A stretch of 26,039 bases of DNA from Bacteroidales bacterium UBA1189 (GTDB taxonomy: Bacteria > Bacteroidota > Bacteroidia > Bacteroidales > Bacteroidaceae), in NCBI GenBank assembly GCA_002309805.1, contig DBYJ01000042.1:1-26039 (forward strand), read 5' to 3'. Below the pieces are notes generated by a model. It was not told the DNA's origin and ran no database searches. It saw nothing but the letters and a program-made list of their open reading frames with translations. Shown in pieces: positions 12,584 to 21,050 of the stretch (the stretch's first letter is position 1; the number at the start of each line of letters is the position of its first letter). A program made the position numbers and the translations under genes.

Positions 12584-14542
12584 ATGGAAAACAAGATTAT
12601 CACGAAAGTGGATGCCAAGATTCCTGAGGGACCCTTGGCCGAAAAATGGACGAACTACAAGGCTCACCAGAAACTTGTCAATCCTGCCAACAAGCGCAAG
12701 CTCGACGTTATCATCGTCGGCTCGGGTCTGGCTGGTGCCAGCGCCGCTGCCTCCCTTGGCGCTCTGGGCTTCAAAGTGAAGTGCTTCTGCATTCAGGACA
12801 GCCCCCGCCGTGCCCACTCCATCGCCGCACAGGGCGGTATCAACGCAGCCAAGAACTACCAGAACGACGGCGACTCGGTCTATCGTCTCTTCTACGATAC
12901 CATCAAGGGTGGCGACTATCGTGCCCGCGAAGCCAACGTCTATCGTCTGGCTGAGGTCAGCAACGCCATCATCGACCAATGTGTGGCTCAGGGTGTTCCC
13001 TTTGCCCGCGAATACGGCGGCCTGCTCGACAACCGCTCCTTCGGTGGTGCTCAGGTAAGCCGTACCTTCTACGCCCGCGGCCAAACCGGTCAGCAGCTGC
13101 TGCTCGGTGCCTATAGCGCCCTGATGCGTCAGGTACACCTCGGCAACGTCGAGATGTTCACCCGCTGCGAAATGCTCGACCTCGTCATCATCGATGGCCG
13201 TGCACGCGGTATCATCTATCGTGACCTTGTCACGGGCGAAATCAAGCGTTGCTCCGCCCATGCTGTTGCCATCGGTACCGGCGGCTATGGAAATACCTTC
13301 TTCCTCAGCACCAATGCTATGGCCAGCAACGGTAGCGCCGCCATGCAATGCTACCGCAAGGGAGCCTGGTTCGCCAACCCCGCCTTCGCTCAGATTCACC
13401 CCACCTGCATCCCCGTTCACGGCGACAAGCAGTCAAAGCTCACCCTCATGTCCGAATCGCTCCGCAACGACGGCCGCATCTGGGTGCCTAAGAAACTCGA
13501 GGATGCCAAGAAACTGCAGCGTGGCGAACTCAATCCCAATGACATCCCCGACGAGGACCGCGACTTCTATCTGGAGCGCCGCTATCCCGCCTTCGGTAAC
13601 CTCGTGCCGCGCGATGTGGCCAGCCGTGCTGCCAAGGAGCGTTGCGACAAGGGCTTCGGCGTCAACAATACCGGCCTCGCCGTCTTCCTCGACTTCAAGT
13701 ATGCCATCGAGCGTCTGGGCGAAGACGTCGTCCGCCAGAAGTACGGCAACCTCTTCGACATGTACGAGGAGATTACCGACGTCAACCCCTACCACAACCC
13801 GATGATGATCTTCCCCGCCATCCACTACACCATGGGCGGCATCTGGGTTGATTACGAGCTGATGACCTCCATCCCCGGTCTCTTCGCCATCGGCGAGGCC
13901 AACTTCAGCGACCACGGAGCCAACCGCCTCGGCGCCTCTGCCCTCATGCAGGGCTTGGCCGACGGCTACTTCGTCCTCCCCTACACCATCCAGAACTACC
14001 TCAGCGACCAGATTCAGGTGCCTCGCTTCAGTACCGACCTTCCCGAGTTCGACGAAGCCGAGAAGGGCGTTCAGGCACGTATCGACCGCCTCATGTCCAT
14101 CAAGGGCAACCGCTCCGTCGATAGCATCCACAAGGAACTGGGTCACATCATGTGGGAGTTCGTCGGCATGGGCCGTACGGAAGCCTCGCTCAAGGAAGCC
14201 GTCCAGCGCATCGAAGCCCTCGAGAAGGTCTTCTACCGCGACCTCCGCATCCCCGGCGAAGCCAGCACCCTGAATGTTGAATTGGAGAAAGCCCTCCGTC
14301 TTGAGGACTTCCTTGAGATTGGCAAGCTCATGGCCTACGACGGCCTCAACCGCGAGGAGAGCTGCGGCGGACACTTCCGCGAAGAGTATCAGACGCCCGA
14401 AGGCGAGGCCCTCCGTCGCGACGACCTCTTCTCCTATGTGGCCTGCTGGCAGTACGAAGGACAGGGCAAGGCTCCCGAACTCATCAAGGAACCCCTCGAC
14501 TACGAGTACATCAAGGTACAGACCCGTAATTACAAGAACTAA
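12584..14542 (+). CDS. sdhA: succinate dehydrogenase/fumarate reductase flavoprotein subunit
   Basis: A 652-residue catalytic subunit that interconverts fumarate and succinate on covalent FAD. The FAD-binding strand is VIIVGSGLAGASAA (43-56). The covalent FAD histidine is His78 in RAHSIAAQGGINAAK. Substrate-site residues include His272 in IHPTCIP, and the catalytic Arg is Arg343 in GNLVPRDVASR. The C-terminal FAD segment GEANFSDHGANRLGASALMQGLADG is intact (around 440-465). Length fits the large b558-type family rather than the shorter E. coli type. Codons end almost always in C or G, marking a highly expressed core gene. It should be followed directly by sdhB, but a 506-base insert-bearing gap intervenes. 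Confidence 0.96.
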   Translation: MENKIITKVDAKIPEGPLAEKWTNYKAHQKLVNPANKRKLDVIIVGSGLAGASAAASLGALGFKVKCFCIQDSPRRAHSIAAQGGINAAKNYQNDGDSVYRLFYDTIKGGDYRAREANVYRLAEVSNAIIDQCVAQGVPFAREYGGLLDNRSFGGAQVSRTFYARGQTGQQLLLGAYSALMRQVHLGNVEMFTRCEMLDLVIIDGRARGIIYRDLVTGEIKRCSAHAVAIGTGGYGNTFFLSTNAMASNGSAAMQCYRKGAWFANPAFAQIHPTCIPVHGDKQSKLTLMSESLRNDGRIWVPKKLEDAKKLQRGELNPNDIPDEDRDFYLERRYPAFGNLVPRDVASRAAKERCDKGFGVNNTGLAVFLDFKYAIERLGEDVVRQKYGNLFDMYEEITDVNPYHNPMMIFPAIHYTMGGIWVDYELMTSIPGLFAIGEANFSDHGANRLGASALMQGLADGYFVLPYTIQNYLSDQIQVPRFSTDLPEFDEAEKGVQARIDRLMSIKGNRSVDSIHKELGHIMWEFVGMGRTEASLKEAVQRIEALEKVFYRDLRIPGEASTLNVELEKALRLEDFLEIGKLMAYDGLNREESCGGHFREEYQTPEGEALRRDDLFSYVACWQYEGQGKAPELIKEPLDYEYIKVQTRNYKN

Positions 14543-14548
14543 TTTTTG

Positions 14549-14577
14549 GTTTAACGTTTAAGGTTTAACGTTTAACG
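14549..14577. repeat. left TTTAACG repeat flanking insert
   Basis: Four units, GTTTAACG, TTTAAGG, TTTAACG and TTTAACG, lie seven bases after the sdhA stop. The reverse complement of this stretch closely resembles the repeats at 14971-14992 and 15011-15038. Confidence 0.8.
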
Positions 14578-14590
14578 AGGCTGCGCAAAG

Positions 14591-14983
14591 ATGGAAGACA
14601 ATTTCGCATATAGGAAGCTCAGGGTTTATCAGAATGCCAAGGAGTATGCCATATACGTCCATGACATCATAAACACCTATTTTCCTACCGTTGAAAAGTA
14701 CGCAATGTCAGACCAATTGCGTCGGTCTTCCTGTTCGGTACCTTCCAATATAGCGGAAAGTACAGGCAGATTCTCTCCGAAAGAGCAGCTTCGCTTTCTC
14801 GAAATAGCCTTTGGTTCTCTTTATGAATCAATGTGTCAGATTGAATTAGCCGTCAGTTTCGGCTATATTCAAGAAGAACATTTGGTAAAGGCGGAGAATC
14901 AGGTAACAACCATTGCCAAACAGCTTTCAGGCCTTCGGGAATCAAGAGTAAAGCTAATAGAATCCAGCACCGTTAAACATTAA
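14591..14983 (+). CDS. four-helix-bundle protein (23S rRNA intervening-sequence family)
   Basis: A 130-residue, all-helical protein of the family first found in intervening sequences of 23S rRNA genes and related to the Avd accessory proteins of diversity-generating retroelements. The signature is plain: a start reading YRKLRVYQNAKEYAIYVHDI (about 7-26), then DQLRRSSCSVPSNIAESTGR (41-60) and a helix LRFLEIAFGSLYESMCQIELA (about 67-87). It splits the sdhA-sdhB pair. Its codons are far more A/T-rich than the flanking genes (ATA, TAT, TTT frequent), a sign of separate origin. The last codons (Val-Lys-His-stop) are part of the right-hand repeat, so gene and repeats moved or evolved together. Molecular function is unknown; a nucleic-acid-linked role is likely for the family. 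No reverse transcriptase is near. Confidence 0.88.
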   Translation: MEDNFAYRKLRVYQNAKEYAIYVHDIINTYFPTVEKYAMSDQLRRSSCSVPSNIAESTGRFSPKEQLRFLEIAFGSLYESMCQIELAVSFGYIQEEHLVKAENQVTTIAKQLSGLRESRVKLIESSTVKH

Positions 14984-15038
14984 ACGTTAAACAAAACCAA
15001 AGGACGTGTTCGTTAAACATTAAACGTTAAACATTAAA
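14971..15038. repeat. right TTAAACG repeats flanking insert
   Basis: A 22-base sequence (14971-14992) is repeated exactly at 15011-15032, 40 bases on. It is made of CGTTAAACA / TTAAACG / TTAAAC units. It is inverted relative to the left repeat at 14549-14577. The first copy overlaps the end of the four-helix-bundle gene. Confidence 0.85.
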
Positions 15039-15048
15039 CCAATCTATT

Positions 15049-15804
15049 ATGGATAAAAATATCAGCTTCACATTGAAGGTATGGCGTCAGCGCGGTCCGA
15101 AGGAAAAGGGCGAGTTCAAGAGCTACTACATGGAGGACATCCCTGGCGACACCTCGTTCCTTGAGATGCTCGACATCCTCAACGAGATGCTCATCAACCG
15201 CGGCGAGGAGCCCGTTGTCTTCGACCACGACTGCCGCGAGGGCATCTGCGGCATGTGCTCGCTCTACATCAACGGCCATCCCCACGGCCCTGCCACCGGC
15301 GCCACCACGTGCCAGATCTACATGCGCCGTTTCCAGGACGGCGATACCATTACCGTCGAGCCCTGGCGCTCAGCCGGCTTCCCCGTCATCCGCGACCTGA
15401 TGGTCGACCGTCGTGCCTTCGACAAGATTATGGCTGCCGGAGGCTACGTCAGCGTCAATACCGGCGGCGTGCCCGATGCCAATTCCATCCCCATCCCCAA
15501 GGAGAAGGCCGACGAGGCCATGGATGCTGCTGCCTGCATCGGCTGCGGAGCCTGCGTGGCTGCCTGCAAGAACGGCTCGGCCATGCTCTTCGTCAGCGCC
15601 AAGGTCAGCCAGCTCGCTCTCCTGCCCCAGGGCAAGGTAGAGGCTAAGCGCCGCGCCAAGGCCATGCTGGCCAAGATGGACGAACTGGGCTTCGGAGCCT
15701 GCACCAACACCCGCGCCTGCGAGGCCGAGTGCCCCAAGTGCGTCAGCATCTCCAACATCGCCCGCCTCAACCGCCAGTTCATCGGCGCCAAGCTCAGCGA
15801 CTGA
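15049..15804 (+). CDS. sdhB: succinate dehydrogenase/fumarate reductase iron-sulphur subunit
   Basis: A 251-residue electron-transfer subunit. The N-terminal [2Fe-2S] domain has Cys62, Cys67, Cys70 (CREGICGMC) and Cys88. The C-terminal domain binds [4Fe-4S] and [3Fe-4S] clusters through Cys163, Cys166, Cys169 and Cys173 (CIGCGACVAAC) and Cys218, Cys224, Cys228 and Cys231 (CTNTRACEAECPKC). This cysteine-rich C-terminal arrangement fits the b558-type enzymes. It passes electrons between FAD in SdhA and the haems of SdhC. It begins 506 bases after sdhA because of the inserted gene. A perfect hairpin terminator follows 22 bases after the stop, so the operon ends here. Confidence 0.95.
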   Translation: MDKNISFTLKVWRQRGPKEKGEFKSYYMEDIPGDTSFLEMLDILNEMLINRGEEPVVFDHDCREGICGMCSLYINGHPHGPATGATTCQIYMRRFQDGDTITVEPWRSAGFPVIRDLMVDRRAFDKIMAAGGYVSVNTGGVPDANSIPIPKEKADEAMDAAACIGCGACVAACKNGSAMLFVSAKVSQLALLPQGKVEAKRRAKAMLAKMDELGFGACTNTRACEAECPKCVSISNIARLNRQFIGAKLSD

Positions 15805-15826
15805 CACCAGCTCATCCTCTTTTATC

Positions 15827-15857
15827 GGGGCGCGAATGTCGCGCCCCTTTTTCTTTT
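15827..15857 (+). terminator. rho-independent terminator of sdh operon
   Basis: A nine-base perfect stem, GGGGCGCGA (15827-15835) with TCGCGCCCC (15839-15847), has loop ATG and is followed by TTTTTCTTTT. It is the strongest terminator in the window. Confidence 0.95.
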
Positions 15858-15928
15858 CTCTCTCCTTTACAAACAACGTGTAAGATGGCAGGAAAAACGC
15901 AAATGGAACGTTTTGGGAACGCTTTTTA

Positions 15929-15961
15929 TTTGGAGGTTGTTCACAAATGGACTTATCTTTG
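15929..15961 (+). promoter_or_regulatory. promoter of TPR regulator gene
   Basis: TTTG at 15929-15932, 21 bases, then TATCTTTG at 15954-15961, a full Bacteroidetes consensus. It places the transcript start near 15967 and so supports the ATG at 15984 over in-frame codons upstream. Confidence 0.8.
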
Positions 15962-15983
15962 CAACGGAAATTCAAAAACCAAC

Positions 15984-17597
15984 ATGAGACGCTACGCCAT
16001 ACTCCTCCCCTTTGTCGTCCTTTCAGTCCTCTTCGGCTGCAACGGACAGCAGGCTGTAAATCCCCTGCTCACTCAGGCGGAATCCCTGCTGACCGACGAC
16101 CCCCGCGCGGCGCTCGCCCTGCTCGCAGAGATTGAAGATGGAAAATTGAATTTTCAATCTAAAAAGGAGGCTGCCCTCTACGCCCTGCTGCGGACGCAGG
16201 CGGAATACAAGTGCTACATCGTGCCCGAGACGGACTCGCTCATCTGCATCGCTACCGACTACTTTGGCGACCGTAAGAAAGGCTTTCATGCTGCCCTCGC
16301 CTGGTACACGCGGGGCTGCGTCTATAGCGAGTGGCACGACGATGCCGCAGCCGTCGAGGCCTATCTGAAGGCCAGGCCCCTCTTCCCCGACACGCTCAGC
16401 CGCTACTACATCCTCTGCAACCAGAACCTCGGCATCCACTACCTGAACCGCCGCATGTACCGTCAGGCGCTCGACGCGCTGAACGCCTGCCGCCGGGGGG
16501 CCGCCCAGACGGGCGACTCGGCTACCGTGGCTTTTGTCGACTACCACGCCGCACTCGCCCACCTCTATCCGTCGGACTATGCCGAAGCAAAGGTGTTGTT
16601 CAGCCGCGTGCTGGCTAACCCGAAAGCCACAGCCCTTGCCCGCAACACCACCTACCTGCAACTGGCCAAAATAGAGCTCTATCAGAACAAGGATTGCACG
16701 CGTGCGAGCTACTACCTCCATCTGAACGAGGTGGGTGCCGCCGATTCTTCCGCCTTGGGTGCCAACTACAGCCTGCGGGGCGACATCTGCTGCGAGTTGC
16801 AGCAGCCCGACTCAGCCTACTATTGGTACCGCCGATCGTTAGACTGCCAGAGCGAACTCTTCACCGAATGCTGGAACTACCACCAGCTGGCTGAGCTGGC
16901 GCCACGCCTTGGCCTCATCGACTCCGTGTCCGCCTACATCCACCGCTATACCCTGCTGGCCGACTCCGTAAGGGCTGCCGAGCAGCAGGCCGAGGTGAGC
17001 GAAGCCTACAGCCAGCATCAGGTGGAGGAGAGCCGTCGTGCGCTCACCCGTCGCGCCACACGCGTCCTGCTCACCGTCGTGGCGCTGGCCCTGCTCGCAG
17101 CCCTGCTGGCAGGACTGGCCTTCCTGCTGCGCGACCGCCGGCGCAAAATCCTTTACCTCCGCCTGCAGGACGAGCTGAAACAGAATCGCCGCGAGTCGCT
17201 CACCATCCCCGACGAAAACCGCGGAGAACTGCTGCGCCGCAAGCTTGACATCTGCTGCCGTATGTTCCGCAGCACCCCTTCGGCCCGTATGCTCCTCGGT
17301 CGTACGGCTGCGGCAGAGGCGCTGACCCTCTCGGCAGCCGAGCGCGCCAAGATTGTCTCTGACGTTACCGATTCGTTTGTCGATGTCATGCTCGACATGA
17401 AGAACGAGGTGCCGCAGCTTTCCGAGCAAGACATGCTGTTCTGCGCCTTCAACGCCCTCCGTTGTTCCCCGCAGGCGCAGGCCGAGTGCCTCCTCCTCTC
17501 CCCCACCACCCTGCGCACCCGCAAGTACCGCCTGAAAGAAAAGCTCCCCGCCGAGCTCTTTACGCTCTTCTTCGACGACCCTCAAGCGAACAATTAG
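15984..17597 (+). CDS. membrane TPR protein with C-terminal HTH-like region (putative regulator)
   Basis: A 537-residue protein. It starts with a lipoprotein-like signal (lipobox LFGC, Cys19). A long region of tetratricopeptide-type helix pairs follows (about 25-330), rich in A-L and Y motifs such as MYRQALDALNACRRGAAQTG. Then come a transmembrane helix (about 359-384) bounded by RDRRRK, a short coiled coil (about 385-420), and a helical C-terminus (about 430-530). The C-terminus contains LSEQDMLFCAFNALRCSPQ, then LLLSPTTLRTRKYRLKEKL, resembling the LuxR-like helix-turn-helix of Bacteroidetes membrane-bound TPR regulators. The predicted topology has sensing TPRs outside and the DNA-binding end in the cytoplasm. 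A good promoter lies upstream, and the secreted-protein genes begin 21 bases after its stop, so it probably regulates them. DNA binding is inferred. Confidence 0.75.
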   Translation: MRRYAILLPFVVLSVLFGCNGQQAVNPLLTQAESLLTDDPRAALALLAEIEDGKLNFQSKKEAALYALLRTQAEYKCYIVPETDSLICIATDYFGDRKKGFHAALAWYTRGCVYSEWHDDAAAVEAYLKARPLFPDTLSRYYILCNQNLGIHYLNRRMYRQALDALNACRRGAAQTGDSATVAFVDYHAALAHLYPSDYAEAKVLFSRVLANPKATALARNTTYLQLAKIELYQNKDCTRASYYLHLNEVGAADSSALGANYSLRGDICCELQQPDSAYYWYRRSLDCQSELFTECWNYHQLAELAPRLGLIDSVSAYIHRYTLLADSVRAAEQQAEVSEAYSQHQVEESRRALTRRATRVLLTVVALALLAALLAGLAFLLRDRRRKILYLRLQDELKQNRRESLTIPDENRGELLRRKLDICCRMFRSTPSARMLLGRTAAAEALTLSAAERAKIVSDVTDSFVDVMLDMKNEVPQLSEQDMLFCAFNALRCSPQAQAECLLLSPTTLRTRKYRLKEKLPAELFTLFFDDPQANN

Positions 17598-17618
17598 CCA
17601 CCCAAATACAATAACATT

Positions 17619-19169
17619 ATGAAGAAGATTATATTATTCTTTATTATATTTTTTCAAAGCCTGTTCCTCATGGCACAAAGCGTGACCATCAATCTGGACA
17701 GACAGAATATCGCCGACGTCCTGACTCCCGAAGTGCAGCAGGCTGTTACCCACATCACCCTCTCAGGACACCTGTCAGCTGCGGACTATGCCTTTGTCAA
17801 CGATTGCCCCCGCCTGACCACGCTGGATATGACGGACGTCATTACCGACAGCATCCCTGCCTTCTGCTTGGCCAAGGCTAACGCCCTTGCTGACCTCTAC
17901 CTCCCCAAAAAGCAGACGACCTTCAACTTCTATGCCGTAAAAAACACCCTCACCAATAGCGTAACCGCCCATGTCACAGGTCTCTATCCGCAACTCGACG
18001 TTCCCACAACAGGTGACAAGGATGCTGCAACAGACGTGTATTTCACGATAGAGAAAGGCAACGACCGTTATTTTGAGGCCGAACATGGAGATATCTATTC
18101 TGCCAATATGGATACGCTCTACCGCTATTCGCAGTACATTCCAACACAAGCCATAATTGCAAAGGTCATCCGCCCCTACGCCTTTGCCTGGTTACGATTG
18201 CCCAAAGGGCTAAAAATCGACCTTAACCCTACTCTGGACCTTATTTGTCTCCATGCTTTTGAAGGAATCCGATGGGGAGAGGAAATAATAAACGATAAGC
18301 ATTACAAAAACTACGCAGACCTGGAGTTACGGTTGTCGAATCTTTCCGATCCGAAAATGTATTCCCTGCCGCGGCTCGAAGGGCCCGTTCAATGGAACAC
18401 AAAAGAGTATGAAGAACAGAACGGTTCATTGGCGATGTATGTTGTTATTGGAAGCCTTAAAACCTATCTGGAGGACTCTTGCTTGTGGGCAGGAGTGGAT
18501 ATGATAGACGAATTTTACTATAATATAATCGCCTCGACGTTTATCCTGGACGAAGAGTATCACGACAAGGATGGAAACAAACTTACTGCCGTTAAACCGC
18601 ATTTCATCTCCTCCGAATGGCATGCCGGCACACTTAATACGACGAATATCTCTTTCACATCTCTTTCCGACGAGGGCCATTCTTTAACCATCAATATGAA
18701 TGTGGAATACGGAGCATATTACACCTTCGTCCTATCATATTCCGTTATCGAACGCGATCTTCCCGATCCTCTCTGCCCGTACTTCCATACCGTTGAGTAT
18801 CGCGACACCATCTACAGCCCTATTCCCGAAGGAGACGACTTAACCTACGAGTTTGAGATTTTCGATGACGAAGGCAATCTGCTCTTCTCTTCCCGACGAA
18901 AGGGCGACAAAGGAAATACGGAGCATCTGAGCGGCGTACTGACTAACGTGCCGCAGAGTGAGCAGGGCGATCTGAAGAGCCGTTCTTCGGGCATGCGCTT
19001 TGGAACCTCACCTTGGAGGTCCCAACGCGTCAGTTTTGTCCCCACAGGCATTCGCCTATTGAATACCTCGCCAACCAACGCCCCCTTCTACGACCTTACT
19101 GGCCGTCCGATGAACGAAACAAAGAAAGGCATTGTTATCCACGATGGGAAAAAAGTACTTATTAAATGA
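17619..19169 (+). CDS. secreted protein with degenerate LRR start and C-terminal tag
   Basis: A 516-residue protein. The very hydrophobic Sec signal peptide ends near LFLMAQ (about 20). The N-terminal part (about 22-105) reads like the opening of BspA-family leucine-rich proteins (ITLSGHLSAADYAFVNDCPRL, then TTLDMTDVITDSIPAFCLA), but no regular LRR array follows. The long middle (about 130-470) matches nothing I recognise and is rich in Tyr, Asp and Glu. The last 26 residues form the tag shared with four neighbours (YDLTGRP, then KKGIVIHDGKK). It starts 21 bases after the regulator gene and ends 28 bases before the next secreted protein, so it belongs to one operon. Likely surface-exposed. 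Function unknown. Confidence 0.8.
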   Translation: MKKIILFFIIFFQSLFLMAQSVTINLDRQNIADVLTPEVQQAVTHITLSGHLSAADYAFVNDCPRLTTLDMTDVITDSIPAFCLAKANALADLYLPKKQTTFNFYAVKNTLTNSVTAHVTGLYPQLDVPTTGDKDAATDVYFTIEKGNDRYFEAEHGDIYSANMDTLYRYSQYIPTQAIIAKVIRPYAFAWLRLPKGLKIDLNPTLDLICLHAFEGIRWGEEIINDKHYKNYADLELRLSNLSDPKMYSLPRLEGPVQWNTKEYEEQNGSLAMYVVIGSLKTYLEDSCLWAGVDMIDEFYYNIIASTFILDEEYHDKDGNKLTAVKPHFISSEWHAGTLNTTNISFTSLSDEGHSLTINMNVEYGAYYTFVLSYSVIERDLPDPLCPYFHTVEYRDTIYSPIPEGDDLTYEFEIFDDEGNLLFSSRRKGDKGNTEHLSGVLTNVPQSEQGDLKSRSSGMRFGTSPWRSQRVSFVPTGIRLLNTSPTNAPFYDLTGRPMNETKKGIVIHDGKKVLIK

Positions 19170-19197
19170 GTATAAAACAACTATAAATACAAGCATC

Positions 19198-21027
19198 ATG
19201 AAAACGACCCGAACCCTTTTCCTGTTATCTGCCTTGCTGCTGATGGCAGCAACGAGCATGGGAAGAACTGACATTCCGCTTGTAAAGGATGTCCCAAAAG
19301 GTAATGAAAACGATGAACGCGCACGCATGCCTATGGTTGCCCCTGAAGCTTATATGGAGAGCGGCTCATTGTTTATTGAATTCAATTCTGCCACCCCGAC
19401 GATAGTTTCCATCAACGGCAGAAATACGAACGAAAACTATTATTATGAACAATTTGAATCCACCGGAAGAGTTTCCATCAATCTCAGAAAGCACGACATC
19501 AAGGACGGAGATTACAAACTTGGGGTTACCTTCGGTGGTCTCTGGTGGATTGGCTTTTTTGTAATTGATTCAGACTCCAGACCCGTTGCAAGCGCATTTT
19601 ACGTGGAAATTGACAGTATCCTCTACAAGCTCTCGACGGAAGAAAAAACAGCTGAGTATGTTCGCTTCAACAGATTCTTCTATGAAAGGAGGTATAATGT
19701 CCCAAGTACCATAAACTACGAAAATGGAACCTATTCCGTCACAAAAATAGCAGCAAACGCGTTTAACAATTCCCCCTATTTTTCCATTATAACCATACCG
19801 AATGAGGTAAAAAGCATCGGAGAAAAAGCTTTTGCCGACTGCCCTCATTTGACGGATGTCAACCTTTCCCAAAGTATAACCACCATTGAGAGGGAAACCT
19901 TTTACGGTTGCTCAGAACTCACCTCCATTGTTATTCCCGATGGCGTTAAGGTCATCAAAGACATGGCCTTTGCTACGTGCAAAAAATTAGCCTCTGTCCA
20001 CCTTCCTGAAAGCCTGACAACGATAGGCGAAGAGGTTTTCTTTAGGTGTACAAACCTGAAGACCGTGAATATCCCAGGGAGCCTTACTTCATACGGTAAC
20101 TACATTTTCTATGGCTGTGCTTTGTCGTCGGTTTCTTTCTCGGAGAATCTAACTACGATTGGCGAATACCTCTTTCAGGGATGTAGCGGGCTGACTTCTA
20201 TTGACATTCCCCAGAACGTTACAACGATTGGTGAAGGCGCCTTCCTGGGATGTAGTGGACTGATTTCCATTAACATTCCACAAAGCGTTACAAGTATCGG
20301 CCATTATGCATTTCAGGAATGTTCGGACTTAACTTCCATCATCATTCCCGATAATGTGCTGAAATTAGGATATGGTGTTTTTCAAGGTTGTACCCATTTG
20401 GAATCCGTTGAGCTTCCAAACGGCTTGGATTCCATTAAGGCCCACCTTTTTTATAATTGTAGCAACTTGAAACATGTTAACATTCCAGAAAGTGTCACCA
20501 TTATTGAAGGTGCTGCTTTTTTTAATTGCAGCAGCCTGGAATCCATTCATATTCCCGAATCAGTCGAGTTTTTAGGAGAATCTGTTTTCCGTGGTTGTTC
20601 TAAAATCACTTCCATCACCATTCCCAACGGAATAAAACGGATTTACTACCTTGTTTTCGCAAAATGCGAAAATCTTACCTCCGTAATTATTCCTGAGAGT
20701 GTCGAACGAATTCAAAGCAGTTCTTTCGCTGGCTGCAACAATCTTGCTTCCGTCACTTGTTATGCGAAAACCCCACCTGGCTTAAATAGAGATGCCTTCA
20801 GCTATTATGGAACACTCCATGTCCTGCCGGGATGTAAACAACAATATTTGAATTCCGATATGAATTGGAAGCTTTTCAACATCGTCGAAGATGCTGATAC
20901 GGAAATTGAATGGCCATCCGATAACGAAGCATCTGAAAACATCGCTTATGACCTTCTTGGGCAGCCTGTTGACGATTCCTACAAAGGCATTGTCGTGAGA
21001 AACGGGAAGAAAACATTTATCCGATAA
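19198..21027 (+). CDS. BspA-type leucine-rich repeat surface protein, 15 repeats
   Basis: A 609-residue secreted protein. The signal peptide (MKTTRTLFLLSALLLMAATS) fixes the start at 19198; an in-frame ATG 66 bases upstream would overlap the previous gene. Residues about 40-125 (from MPMVAPEAYMESGSLFIEF to a G-x-Y-x-L-x-V strand) resemble the DUF3244 beta-domain. About 15 BspA/LRR_5 repeats of about 23 residues follow (about 180-540), with the core I-x-I-P-x-x-V-x-x-I-G-x-x-A-F-x-x-C-x-x-L. The closing segment LHVLPGCKQQYL and the tag YDLLGQP/KGIVVRNGKK end the protein. BspA-type proteins in oral and gut Bacteroidetes bind host matrix or other bacteria; here that is inference from family. It may be type IX secreted. 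Confidence 0.88.
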   Translation: MKTTRTLFLLSALLLMAATSMGRTDIPLVKDVPKGNENDERARMPMVAPEAYMESGSLFIEFNSATPTIVSINGRNTNENYYYEQFESTGRVSINLRKHDIKDGDYKLGVTFGGLWWIGFFVIDSDSRPVASAFYVEIDSILYKLSTEEKTAEYVRFNRFFYERRYNVPSTINYENGTYSVTKIAANAFNNSPYFSIITIPNEVKSIGEKAFADCPHLTDVNLSQSITTIERETFYGCSELTSIVIPDGVKVIKDMAFATCKKLASVHLPESLTTIGEEVFFRCTNLKTVNIPGSLTSYGNYIFYGCALSSVSFSENLTTIGEYLFQGCSGLTSIDIPQNVTTIGEGAFLGCSGLISINIPQSVTSIGHYAFQECSDLTSIIIPDNVLKLGYGVFQGCTHLESVELPNGLDSIKAHLFYNCSNLKHVNIPESVTIIEGAAFFNCSSLESIHIPESVEFLGESVFRGCSKITSITIPNGIKRIYYLVFAKCENLTSVIIPESVERIQSSSFAGCNNLASVTCYAKTPPGLNRDAFSYYGTLHVLPGCKQQYLNSDMNWKLFNIVEDADTEIEWPSDNEASENIAYDLLGQPVDDSYKGIVVRNGKKTFIR

Positions 21028-21050
21028 ACCCCGTCTAACTTTTTTCCATC

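Noticed and set aside
11864..13420. 518-codon minus-strand open frame across sdhC and sdhA
   Set aside because: Spans two well-identified genes and their intergenic gap in antisense. No motif, start signal or promoter supports it.
13433..14374. 313-codon minus-strand open frame
   Set aside because: Antisense to sdhA, which is complete. Composition artefact.
14545..15040. Invertible (phase-variable) DNA switch
   Set aside because: Inverted repeats flank the segment, but it contains a complete gene in the direction of the operon and no promoter that inversion would redirect. The repeats are imperfect, and the only recombinase in the window looks like chromosomal XerD.
15729..15983. Longer N-terminus for the TPR regulator
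   Set aside because: The open frame runs back through the terminator and into sdhB. The consensus promoter at 15929-15961 lies downstream of those starts, and the lipoprotein signal begins at 15984.
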